From positions 165,061 through 228,070 of the forward strand of contig FN648885.1 of NCBI GenBank assembly GCA_000310025.1: 63,010 bases of DNA, given 5' to 3'. Positions 35,301 to 46,900 of the stretch are shown in pieces. The notes beneath the pieces are model-generated. The model was not told where the DNA came from, did not search any database, and saw only the letters and a program-made list of their open reading frames with translations. Position 1 is the first letter of the stretch, and the number at the start of each line of letters is the position of its first letter. Origin of the DNA: Ectocarpus siliculosus (Eukaryota; Sar; Phaeophyceae; Ectocarpales; Ectocarpaceae). Made by a program: the position numbers and the translations under genes.

Positions 35301-35527
35301 GCCGAAGGGACGGCAGAAGGCGCAGCCGCAGGACGACCGGAAGCGCCACGGTGAGAAGTGCCAGAGGAAAGAGAGTGGCGCAAGAGAGGAGATGCGGGCG
35401 AGTGAAAATGCAGAGCAGCGGAAGCACGAGCCGGGCGAGAGCGAACACGCTGTCCTACAAAATCCCCCAACGTCGTGCCCCTCCCAACACGAGACGGAGA
35501 AAGAGACATAGGTCCAACGATGCACAC
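32385..35527 (-). pseudogene. Chromovirus gag (capsid and nucleocapsid), broken into frames
   Basis: The minus strand holds one long gag-like region in at least four frame segments: 35527 to about 34900 (starts near MSLSPSRVGRGTTLGDFVG), about 34900-34430 (LRWELGAARLEEAERHMQKE, then DLWKTEGRYALLHSLPDDAY), 33762-33130 (capsid-like, VAHALWNYFTAKFLPPLRGS) and 33116-32385. The last segment contains a nucleocapsid knuckle CYNRSEENHFLREC (about 32530-32572). This is the CX2CX4HX4C pattern with the second Cys replaced by Arg. A Gly/Arg-rich low-complexity tract (33.8-34.4 kb) separates the second and third segments. Confidence 0.75.
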
Positions 35528-35534
35528 AGCATTT

Positions 35535-35550
35535 CAGCGAGGGAGCCAAT
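35535..35550 (-). promoter_or_regulatory. Candidate primer-binding site and 5' LTR edge
   Basis: On the minus strand the sequence ATTACA, a possible LTR end, is followed by T and then TGGCTCCCTCGCTG just before gag. Retrotransposon primer-binding sites start with TGG, complementary to a tRNA CCA end. The assignment rests on position and these few bases only; no second LTR copy confirms it. Confidence 0.35.
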
Positions 35551-35934
35551 GTAATACTATCCCCTTGTGTGCTCTCTTTTTGACAAGAGGTCTGGTTAGC
35601 ACACGGATGAATATCTCTCGGTTTCGTTGGATGTCTCTGTGTGGGTCGAGATTCAAATGCTTCTCTCTGCTGCTTATGCAGCTCGGTTTGTATCAGACAG
35701 GATCAGATGCGGTACAACGGACTCTCTTCTTTCTTGCTCACACTCCACGGCACTGCACACGCACTTTCACACGCAACTCTCACGCGCACGCGCGACTCTT
35801 CCACTCAGCACTCTCGATATGGCACTCACAGCAGACCGTTGTCTGACGAACCTGCCTGACCCTCGCTTCCAAAGACACTTCTGAGAGCGTGGGGCTACTG
35901 CTCTGCATTGCCTACACCCCCGCCTCCCCCCTGC

Positions 35935-36500
35935 AAACCCCGGGGGGGGTGTACTCATAGTCGTGCATGCCGTAGTCGTTAGACCATTGACCTCGCATCC
36001 CTACAAAGCCGGGACGGAGCACGCCGGGTTCTGACCTGACCAGGCTCTCACATCACCAAGCGCGAAGCGCCGTGAGGTATTCGGCGAGTCGCATGAAGGG
36101 TGCGCTGCATCCTGCTAAGGGTGTTCGGCATCTTGTGCATACTACGGATGACACCTGCGTATGACTTAATTTATTTCCTGGTGCTCTCACTTCCAGAGAC
36201 AGTTATAAGCACTGTGTAACTGCCTCGAGGATGCTTTACCATTTTAGCACAACGTGGTGCGATCATCCCCCTTGCGCGGAGTGAGGGCTCTCGACCCCGC
36301 ACAACATGATCTACTCCACCGCCGTTGTGGTTACCGCAAAACCAAAAACCAGAGGTAAAAAAAAACAAACGGTAACCTGGTTGCCAAGTTCACGAAGCTA
36401 ATTGGCTTGTTTTACAACGTCATTGCCAAGCGACGAAAACCCAATCCCGATGGCAAACACCGAGTGGGGGGCAACTGCAAACGCCGGGGACGGGGAAAAA
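35935..36500 (-). repeat. Interspersed repeat R1, copy B
   Basis: Inverted relative to copy A at 5390-5962 and homologous over its length. It starts (on plus) GGGGTGTACTCATAGTCGTGC, contains TCGCATGAAGGGTGCGCTGC, CAGAGACAGTTATAAGCACTG, TGATCATCCCCC-like and GCGCGGAGTGAGGG, and fades after CGTCATTGCCAAGCGACGAA near 36440-36500. It lies immediately upstream of the chromovirus and could be mistaken for its LTR, but copy A stands alone without an element. Confidence 0.8.
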
Positions 36501-37905
36501 CGGCTATTCCATCAAAAACCCGGGGACACGCTGCATCTGACCCCGGAAAAAAGTCCACTTCGTATAACAATGCCCCCCGCTCGTGTGACCGCAGGCACGG
36601 TATCAGTATTTCTTTTAGTGCGATTCTATTACCCCCCCCCCCCTGTTTCCACACAGCTTGCGCCCCTAATACTGGGCGGTAGGGATATCATATCCTCTGG
36701 CTGTCCCACCCCTGGTCTTGGCTCCCGCAACCTACACCTTGTCACCCGGGCTACACAAGTTAGAACCCCCGCCTAGAATTCAACACCCGTTTATAGACTA
36801 TACCTTTTTTTTTCGCCCAAAAGTTATCCCCAGGGTGTGATATATTGTGTCGTATGCGGTATCTAACAGTGTTTCGACAGGTTATACGCGGTGGCCCCGC
36901 ATGTTTTCGCTGAGCAGCTGCCTTCTTTTCCCCCGAAGGTTGGAGTGTTGCGTGAGAACACGCCTTGGCGATTCCCCCCTGCTTTGTGGGTTCTCTGAAA
37001 AGTTTTCGGTTTCGCAAAATATATGAGGTTGATGGGAAGTGCCTCATCTACGCTGCCTACCTAAAGCGATGGTCGACACGCGCCTCGGCGGAACATGTTT
37101 CTGGGTAGAATATCTTCCCGCGATCGGCCATCAACACACGCACCGCTACATCTAGAAAGGGCGGTCATTTTAATATTCTCCACACCTTCGACGAGAGCCC
37201 AGGTTCATCGGTTAGCGGCCCTTGTTGCGCGGCCTTTTCTCCATGACACCCCCGCCTTACGGACATGGCCACAAGGCTCCAGGCCAACTGGTCGATCATA
37301 AGTCAAGAGAGAGAAGTAGGGGCAGGTCCACAGGACGCAACTAGTTCATTCAAAGACAAACCTGAGCACAAAATCGGAGCTTTGTTCTCGGGTCTTTGGG
37401 GGCAATTTGCGAAAGCAAAAGACCAGATTCCTAAAGAACCATCGGACTTCGGCGCTCGGGGGAATAAAAAAGACCAAGACAAGACCAGAATCAGATGTTC
37501 GCAAACACCGTAGTCATCCAAACAAAAGACCAAATCAATACCCTCGAAGCAACAAGACATACGAACTATCATTGATCATGAACTCTATCGCTGTGTTGCT
37601 CTCGCCAACGACTACAAGCAGACTACGTTGCTTCCGTGCTTCTCTCCCCCTTCTGCCAACAAACTACGAATTCTGCAACACCAATTATGTTTCGGGGCAA
37701 TTTACCCAGGACGTATTGTACTGTCTGCGTCTCAACATAGATGCAGTATAATCTCGACAAAAATGTAATATCCGAAACGTAAGAGTCTACATCAACCCGT
37801 CGGTTTGGTCCCGTAAACCAACGCCAAGCAGAGAAGGGTTATATCCTATTCACACAACAACATGCCCTGACCGCAGCGATTGGACACAAAATAGTTGATC
37901 GAGCT
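36500..37905. other. Intergenic stretch left of the kinase gene's 3' end
   Basis: Open frames at 36402-36776 and 37265-37751 (plus) are short, unrecognised and lack splice support. The kinase 3' UTR should lie at its right end (below 37910). No polyadenylation signal could be picked with confidence. Confidence 0.4.
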
Positions 37906-37909
37906 TAGA

Positions 37910-40900
37910 CTACTGATGACGGCCCTTTGACTTCATGCCCTCCATGACGGCATCGAAGGTGGTCCGCGCGTCGGGTTCCCCTTCCCAGCAAGTCTTCGCG
38001 ATTTCCACCATATCGGTGGGAGCAAGGTCATGGAACGAAGGCCGCACTCCCATCAACACCGCGGACAGTATTTCCCTAGGGCGGCTCTTGTTTGCCCAAG
38101 GTAGTTCGCCTGACACCACTTCCCACACAACGATGCCGAAGCTGTAGACATCGCTGGCGCGGGTGCTACCGCCAGATTCGAGCACCTGAAGTATCGAGGA
38201 GAAACAAAAGGAGCAACAGATAGGGTTATTAGTTGTACTGCCTCGTCAGATAGACAGACACGCGGTGTATGAAAGTGGAGGCCGGGCGGCAGATGAGCAT
38301 CTTCTTCGCGCTTAGGAGCCCAACTCGACTGGCGATCTCGTTGTAAAATGCTGAGCCTGGGACAACACGTAGCGGCCGCATACACGCACTAAAGAGGCTG
38401 GAATTGGAAGCTGTTTGAGGCGCGAGACTCTCGATATGCATGTAGGAACACTGGGAGCAACAAGAACACACTAATCCGAACAACGCGCAGGCCCAATCAA
38501 ATTCCAAGGGGCGAAAATTCATTCACTGCCGTCAATCTTCAGGAATTTTCGTGCCAGAATCCCGAAAGACAGGGGTCAAAGAGTACCGAGCATCCCTACC
38601 GGTAGCCCCGGTGGTCTAGCGGTCCCCTCGTAAACCTACTACTGACCAGGTCACGGGTTCCAATCCCGGCGTGTGCGAGCTTTTTCTCACAAAAAAATAA
38701 GTTGTTTCTCTCGCTTGCGTTCCTGGTTGTGGAAAGCGCTTGACGTGTGTACGCCGAGGGAAGAGAGTGCTGCAATCTTCTCGCGTTTCACATCTCAGGC
38801 AAAGCACGGTAGGAGTGGGAATGGGGGGCCTCAGGGAGAGAAACCTTCTGTGCGACCACGGTTCAAATGTGCTGGCAAGATGCCCCGGGTGGCAAGGCGG
38901 TCTTCGAACTCTGGAAATTGGTGTGATGACAAAACAAAAAAAATCCCCGAAACTTTTAGTGATGGAAAGAGCAGTGCCTGGTACACCCGGAATAGACAAA
39001 GGGAGAACGTATACACTTTACTGTACCTCCGGGGCGCTCCAGGCGAGGCTCATCTGGGTGCCCTGACTGGATCTGGTGCTGTATGTAGCCAGGCCGGTTG
39101 AGTTTGTGTGCTGCGACCATCTGGAGGTACCAAAATCTCCAATCTGAACAACACCGCGAAATGACGATATCGGGATGGGCGAGTCAAGTTGTACTTTACG
39201 AACAAATTGCCAGTCGAATAGGCAAGGGCACTGCATGTTAACACGAACCTACGGTAATTGCTTCACACGGCACTCCGTCAATACGAGCAGACTCCTTCAA
39301 AACCAGTTGCTGTACATGTTGATATCCGCAGCCCATCACCCCTACCTTCGCCCGTCCAGACCCATCGAGGAGCACGTTGGCCGACTTGAGATCGCCGTGA
39401 ACTGTGTCCTTGCTGTGAAGGAAGGCCATTCCCGCGCAGATGTCCCCGATGATGCGCCTGGATTGCTCCTCGGGAAGGGGTTGCTCAGAGTTCCTCAATA
39501 GCGTTCGGAGGTCACCGCCCGAGAGCAGTTCCATCACGAGAACCATGCGGTCCGGCAGAGACGTGACCGCTCCGTAGACGTTGACCGTGTGAGGGCTCCT
39601 CAGACGAATCATGGCATCGAGCTCGCGCAGGAAGGCCCTCCGTTGACTGTCTTCTCGCTTTGTGGTGTTCGACCGGCCTGCCAGTGGGGACTCAAAGGCA
39701 TCGTTTTCACTTAACGTCCCTAGGTCGCGGGCGATCAGCAGTACCTGTGTCGGCAAACGTGTTGTGCGTTTGGCAGCAGCATATACAAGCGACAGTATCG
39801 CGTGTTGTTGGGAAACAATAACAACAAACGCCAACACTGTTGAAATCATATTCCATGTTGTAGTTTGAATCGCACCTCCAAGGTCACCTCGTCAATTGAC
39901 ACTGCTGCATCTTCCCCCGCCGGAGATATTGTAAATGCCCGGGCACATCGCACCACGCATGTACGAGAGGTCATACGTAACCCCTAAATAAGATAGTGTT
40001 ATTGGGGGTACGCTGTGTACGTTCCGCAATGTATGAATGCTACCGCAGCTACATAGAACTCCCACGGAAACGGAGAAAACCCACCTTCTCCGAAAAACTA
40101 CAACAACGTTTCTGGTCTGCCTTCCTATCTTGCTGGACAATATCACCGGTTGTTTGATATGGTATGATGGTACCGACTTATCACTGCAGTTCAACGACAA
40201 ACTCTCAGCACCTTAGCGGCGGCGTTACGACCGTTGTAGTCGGCGAGGTACACCTCGCCAAAGCCACCCCTCCCAAGTACTTCGTTTGTGATGGTCACAT
40301 GTTCCTCAGGGATTTCGACTTGGTCCAGCTTGCGCCGACGCCGTGTGCTACGAGCGTCCGTCAGAGACTCCGACTGAACCTCTGTAATGGAACCCTGCAA
40401 GAAACATCGACAGCATGAAGCACGAATAGTTTGCGAGGGCAACGCGAAGATTCGCAACCATGTCTGAACAACCTGGATCATAGTTCGACGCAATCGGAGC
40501 GTTTCGGTGCCCTTTTAGAGAAGATTGTTCGTAGAACCACAGGATAAACACACGGTGGCTTAGGAGTAGCGTGCGGTACGTCTCACCTTGTAGAGGTCCA
40601 TTCCCGCCTTGACGTCTTGCCCGACTTTAACCTGGAGACCCAACTGGACGGGCGTAACACAAACAGTGTCACGTTCAGCTAAAACACGCAAGCTCGCGAA
40701 AAGGGGGGCGTCGAGGAACGTATCCCTGCGCCTGAGACACATACCATGACCACGAATTATAATAATCTTGCTTCACGAGCTTGCGAATCAATCCCCGACT
40801 CTCTCAAATAGTCGAGCGAACTGCCGACTCTTTCTCACTGAAACAAACATTCAAGTCACCACTCACTTGCAGTCGCACGATGGCCCTGTCAACGACCGCA

Positions 40901-43900
40901 TCAAGCTCGTCCTGGCGCCGCTTGAAGAGGGTTGACATTAGCACTTTCGAAAGCTTGTTCTTGCTTTGGTACGTTTTGATGAGCTCCACGAGGTCGAAGA
41001 TTGCCTCGTGCACGTCGTCGATTAACATACGGGCCACCTTCCCGGTCGTATTTTCGCCCTGAATTTCATGCGTGACGATAAGCAAGAGCAAATTCCACCA
41101 TTGCATGCATTGCCAGAAGTCAATGCAATGTGATCCTATTTTGCGGCAACCGCAGCCTTTTCCCGAGAGTAATGAATCAGAGACATTCGACCAATGGTGC
41201 AATTACAGCAGTACTCTGCAAGAGCGAAGTTGAAAATGCCGACAAGCAAGGCCCACCACTCACGTTGCCAGCGACCTTGTCGGCCCGGTTCAGCACCATG
41301 ACAATCGAGCGGCACTGTCTGAGTCTCGAGTCACCCCCGCTGCTGTCGTCGCGGCTATCCTTCACGAGGTTAACCAAAATGGAAACCAGTGTTACTGCCT
41401 CGCTGACGCCAGGAACTTGACAGCTGTGAGCCAGCTCTTGAGCTGCTACCATCACAGCTTGGCCAACCCCAACATCACCGAACGATCCTCGGCGACCAGC
41501 CGTGGAAGAGGCCTCTCGCTCGCCCGAGGCTGGCATAGGTTCGTCGGCAAAACGTCCTGTGTTTTCAGTGCTGATGCCGGCAAGTTCGGCCCGCTCAGAT
41601 GTTGAGACATCAGCTGTGGAACCGGTAGCAGTCAAGGACCGCTGTGCTAAAACGTCTTCCGTACCCACGCCTGGAAACTTAACACCTGGCCCTACCGGCA
41701 TTCGTGTGGACTGTTCGGTGTTGGACGATAAAGACCCCGAGGGTGCTGTTTCCGATGGTGCAGCCATGCCTTTGCCGACCGTCACAACCTCTACCGGCTT
41801 GTGTGGGTGCGGAGGCTGGTTGTTGTCTGAACAAACAACGGCCGATGTAGCCGGTTCAACGCCTTGCGGACGATTATAATCACGACCATGTTCGAGGCTA
41901 TCATCGTCGCTGGGAGGTGGGACCAACCGGCCACTCCCCATGTTTTTCGCTGCTTGCCGTCTCTTGTACAAAACACCGAGCGTAATGAGAGCAGCAGCGG
42001 CAATCGCGGAAACCACCCCAGCTAAGACTGGCGCAGTGCCCGAGGCTGATTCACCTCCCGGGGAAATGCCTAAAGGACCAACTGTCGAGGAATTCCCAGA
42101 TGACGGTGCGAGTGTCGAGGAACTGCCGGCTGATGGTGCCAATGTAGGGTTAGGTAGTGTGGTAGGCGTAGTAGAAGGTAGGATAACCTGTGAAGCTGGC
42201 GCGGGACTCCGTGCGACAGTTGGTGACGCCGTTGGGGTTGTCGAGGTGGTGAGGCTGGTGGTGTTGAACATGACAAGCAAGAAATCGTCGCTGCCAAGAT
42301 TGGGATCGCCTATCCACGATCCATTGGTGTTCCCGACCATTAGCATCCTCCCGTTCGAGCCTGCCGCCATCCCCCGGACTTGGAAGACGTCTGGAGAGCT
42401 GGCCTGCGGGTTACACAACCAACACACACATGACGGGACGCGCTGAGCATACCACGTTTGTTGCGTCTATGGTGTTGAGTCCGTTGAAGTATTTCTCTTC
42501 ATGGTAGTGCGAAAGAACTACACTACGGTTAAGAAAATACATCAATGGTCACAATACAAGTTCATTTGGTTTGGAAAACGCATGTGTGCCCGCTCGTCGC
42601 TTGCCTTAAGCTTTAAAAAACAAAAACACTTCCACTAAAGGCGTTCGTCGGTCGCAGTCACCTGCTTCCAGCGCCAGACCTCTTCTCCGTCAACCCCTAG
42701 CATCACCGCTGCAATTTCGGAAGCCCCGACGCCATTAACCGCGACAGCGTTGTAATCTCCACTACGCCCGGTGAGGAGAACAGTCCCATCTTCTTGCACC
42801 GCCACCGCGTGCATTCCATTGTACTGCACCGCGTACCCACCCTGTCCAACCGGCACCACGTGAAAGGAAATGGCGAGCGAGCTTGACGGCACTTTGAGTT
42901 CTACGTAACGCACAGGGCAGCAAGCGGAGAGGTATTGCGATACACAACAGGGTAGCACGATTGAAAAATGATTGTACGCCAACAAGAGACAGTCGAGACT
43001 CTTGATCTGGCCAACCTGCCCCCAAACAAAGCCTGTAAAGTTCCGCATCTAATATCCTGAAGTAGAACACATGGAAGCAGCCTTACTCGCACTGCCGCCA
43101 CCGTCCATCTCTTTACCCGCCGGAACAGATGCTGAATAGATGTCTCCGGCAGGTTCTTAGTACCAACACATGCAATAACGCAAGCAACATCACCTGCCAC
43201 CTCCAAACTTCCGTTCCGTTGGCATCGATCTTCACCGCGGCGAAGTCACAATTCTCGCCTGCCAACTCCCCACTCCACTCCCCATAAGTATATCCAGCCA
43301 ACACGATAGACCCGTCCCCTGTCGCCGCAGCAGCTTCCACGAAGTCCCCCGAGCTGGTACCATCCTATGTATGTAGTAGTCAATAAGAAACAACAATGTC
43401 GACGAAAAGGAAGTGGGCAAAGATTCGAGCACGAAACCATGCTCTTGACCCAGCCAACCGTGATCGGGAATAGCACATGAAGGTTGCACTCCCACATAAG
43501 CCGGAAAAGCCCCATAGCGTATCCTGTATGTGATGGTGCATCCTTGAGACAACATCCCTCTCATGATCTCAGAGCTTTCGTGTTGTGCTCCCACGTCCTT
43601 GACTTGAAAAAGAAACGCAGAAATCTCCGAACATTTTCCAACGCTTCCCACCTTTCGTTATTTTTTTTATGCCCATCTCTGTTTAGCTGTTTGCTCGGTA
43701 ATTCGGGAGCTTATGGCTGGGTGCTCGTGATCACCAGCACACAGTTTGCCGTGTGCAGATGTTGGATAGTAGCATAGTCGACCAGGTTTGAGTCTTACCA
43801 AGGATTTAATTTCACCTCAGTTCCGTTTTCTGATTTCTCTCTCAGCATTTTGTGGATCGAGAGATGTCACCCCCTGCCATTCTGTACAACAAGTAGCGCC

Positions 43901-46900
43901 AGGTAGTAAGATCGCGTTGTGGGTTGCGACAGCCCTCCTACAAGCAGAGTTGTGCAAGAAGCAGTACGGGTGTTCAACATCCTTCCAAAGTCACATATGA
44001 CTCACCAACAACACCCTTCAGTTTGCATAAGAAATGTGCATCACTAGACCAACCTGCCACGTCCACAGCTCATTTCCTTCTGCGTCGAGCTTGATGGCGA
44101 TGAAGTCGTTGCTTCCGACGGAGATCCCTGAGAAATCCCCGCTTGTTTGCCCTGCCATGACAACTGACCCGTCCCCATCCACCGAGACCACCGCATGCAG
44201 GGTATCATAGTCTGCTGTCCCGTCCTGCAGGTACAAACGTAGCACAAACCAAGAATCCGATGTGAATCATCGCCGGAGAGTTTGCAGTGCCCTAGCCGTC
44301 CCCTTGGTTTTGATTCGCCGAAATATCGGCTAGTGACCGTCAAAGGCTACGGAGCTATCCTAGTGTGCGATGTGGTCCGTTCACCAACGTTCGAAGGAAA
44401 GGATACTCTGTAACCATTCCGTTTGGAACCGTAATCAAGTCGAGCTCCGCATGATGCACCTGGACCCACGCCGACGACCGGCACGAACGGACGCCCGCAT
44501 GTGTTATACAGTAGATTGCCGTGGTACCCACGGCTGCTTCCCCAATTAACTGAATGTTTTACTTTGTTTTCGTTTTCTTTCTTTGTGTCTCGGTGCGATG
44601 GTGTCACGAACGGAGAAAGAAGTGCTGTGTATTGCTGTACCACTCATCTTTCAATACTCACTCTTTCCAGGTGCACCACACCACGACGAACATATTTAGA
44701 GAGATGCGGTTGAATTGTTTCCGTTTTCTCTATTTGCGTCTCGGGTACGATGATGTTGTGGCGTCATGAACGGAATACAAGAATGAAGGCACTGCTGCTG
44801 TGTAGTCCAATCCTCACTATTACTAAGTGCACCACACGAACAATTGGAGAGAGGCTGTGCTGCCTGTACCGTATGTAGCACAAGATACCACACCGCTTGG
44901 ACCGATTTTCAAAGCTCGATTACTCCACTGGGAAGAGAATGCTTAAATGAAACGATAAGTGTTCGGAAAGCTCTCGACAAGACGGCTTCAACGCCGCCGT
45001 TTTCGGCGCTGCCACTCTTTCTGCTGTGGACAACTCGAGCTTTGAAAATCGGTCCGTGGGGCGTGACATGTTATGTCATGTCACCTGCGGTAGCCCCGTT
45101 GCACTGAAGCTGCCGCCATTCCGTCAACTCGACGAGGCGATCGGAAAGATTTGTACCTTGCGCTCATTTTGGTCACACGAGGTCACCGCCAAAAGGAAAC
45201 GGCCTGGGATTTCGTGAGTGGAGAGAAAATCGATCTCAATTTCTGCCGCAAAAATCACTTGGTTTATGTTTAGCGTTGCACTCAAGCTACCCCCATTCCG
45301 TCAACTCGACGAGGCGAGCGGTAAGGCATGTGCTATACGTCCAGTTTTGTCACGCGAGGTCACCCCCAAAAGGAAACGGCCTGGGATTTCGTGAGCGTGG
45401 AGAAAATCAGTCTCAGTTGCTGTCACAAGATTTCTGTCACAAACAGTTATAGTGCTATTTTTGTTAGTCGCGGCTGAAACCCAATTTGCCAATTTGCAAT
45501 TGGGGAACCAGTAAAATAGATACGTGCGTGGTTTTCCTTTCACCCACATAATTGCGCGCAGCTACAAGCGAATACCGTAAGAGTCGGAGAGATGGCACCC
45601 CCGAGTTAGCTTTTTATTATAGCGTATTTCTCCGCAACTAGGAGGGTGGGTGCGAACACCAACTGATGCCTCTCCGAAAAGCCCTTGACCAGATGTTTCC
45701 AAAACCGCCCTTTTCGGCAGGAATATCCCCCTGGTTGTGGAGAAATACGCTATCGAAAAACGCTAACTCGGGGGTGCCCTCTCTCCCACTCTTGCGGTAC
45801 GACAACTATGCGTCAGGGAACATTAAGCACAAAGACGTCACTTCACTTAACAATTCAAATCGCCCAAAGCTGCCACACGTGGATACGGATCGCCACACAA
45901 CACAGGTGCAAAATGCAACTACGTATTCTATGATGACACGACAGTTGCAGACACCCAATCAACACGGCCAACAATCAGCCCACACCAACTCGAACTCACG
46001 AACGTCGGCCATGTCGCAACATGGGTCCGTTCACCACAACAACAACCGTATACCGTGAACCGCACAGAGCTTATGCGGCTTGCAATGTCGCCCAGATCGC
46101 CGGATACCTCAACACCGTGGAGGCATATGGCCATGAACCCAGAGTTCCTCTGCGCTTGTGTACGGAGTACCACTCTATCTCCAGAAACAATGATGCATCC
46201 CAACGTACTCGAAGTGTTCGCAAAAAAAGTTAAGACATCACGTAGAGCAACATGCAAGTGCTTATCGGCATCAAACGCGGATACCGGCTGACCAACCGAA
46301 CGAGTTAGCCTCGGAGGGACGAAAAAAGACTCTGGCAATGGGGCGTTTGTGCGCGTTAGCCGATGCCGTCATTTGCCAGTCAGTCCGGTGTTTGAACTTG
46401 TCCGTGCCCTCCACGTAAAAGCTGATGGCGACAAAATTAAGAGACGGTGCTTGGCTTGGAGTCAGTACACTGAGTCGGGGTCGGGCTTTGATATCGTTTT
46501 GAAAGCGTGCATATTAAAGAAGGCTGATTTGCTTCCCATCTCCGGAGCGATATATCTGTCTTGCTTTGTCGAACTCGCTTGAGAAGAACTCCGGACCAGC
46601 GCTGGATTAAGTAGGGTGTGCGGTTGAACGACAATAGACTGCCTGGCGCGACCCCCACGCGAAATTCTTGCTCACATTGCCCAAAGAAATTGAGGCCAGC
46701 TCGACGACGGAGTGAGTGTGGAATTTGAACGCGAGGTAACCCGGAAGAACCAAGACAGGCCACAGCTGTTGGTCAGTTGTGCACTTTCTGCTTTCCACGC
46801 AAGCAAACTTTCACCTCGGCGTTCATCAGTAATTCCATGCCGGTCATGGCGCGAGGTAACACATGACGAGTGATGGTGCGGTAGAGGGGGGTGACCTCAC

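Larger units (their letters stand above)
26812..35549 (-). mobile_element. Degenerate Ty3/gypsy chromovirus (chromodomain retrotransposon)
   Basis: Minus-strand order is gag (35.5-32.4 kb), a linker with internal repeats, protease, reverse transcriptase, RNase H, integrase and chromodomain (to about 27.06 kb). This is the Ty3/gypsy gene order, and the chromodomain after integrase places it with the chromoviruses. At least five frame changes and lost catalytic residues show it is inactive. A candidate primer-binding site lies at 35535-35548, followed by a possible LTR beginning TGTAATACTATCCCC at 35550. No matching LTR was found on the left, so the element is probably 3'-truncated or its LTRs have decayed. 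Individual parts are described separately. Confidence 0.9.

Noticed and set aside
35935-36500. R1 copy B as the LTR of the adjacent chromovirus
   Set aside because: It starts well outside the likely LTR edge at 35550, and copy A at 5390 occurs without any retrotransposon. No matching copy exists at the left end of the element.
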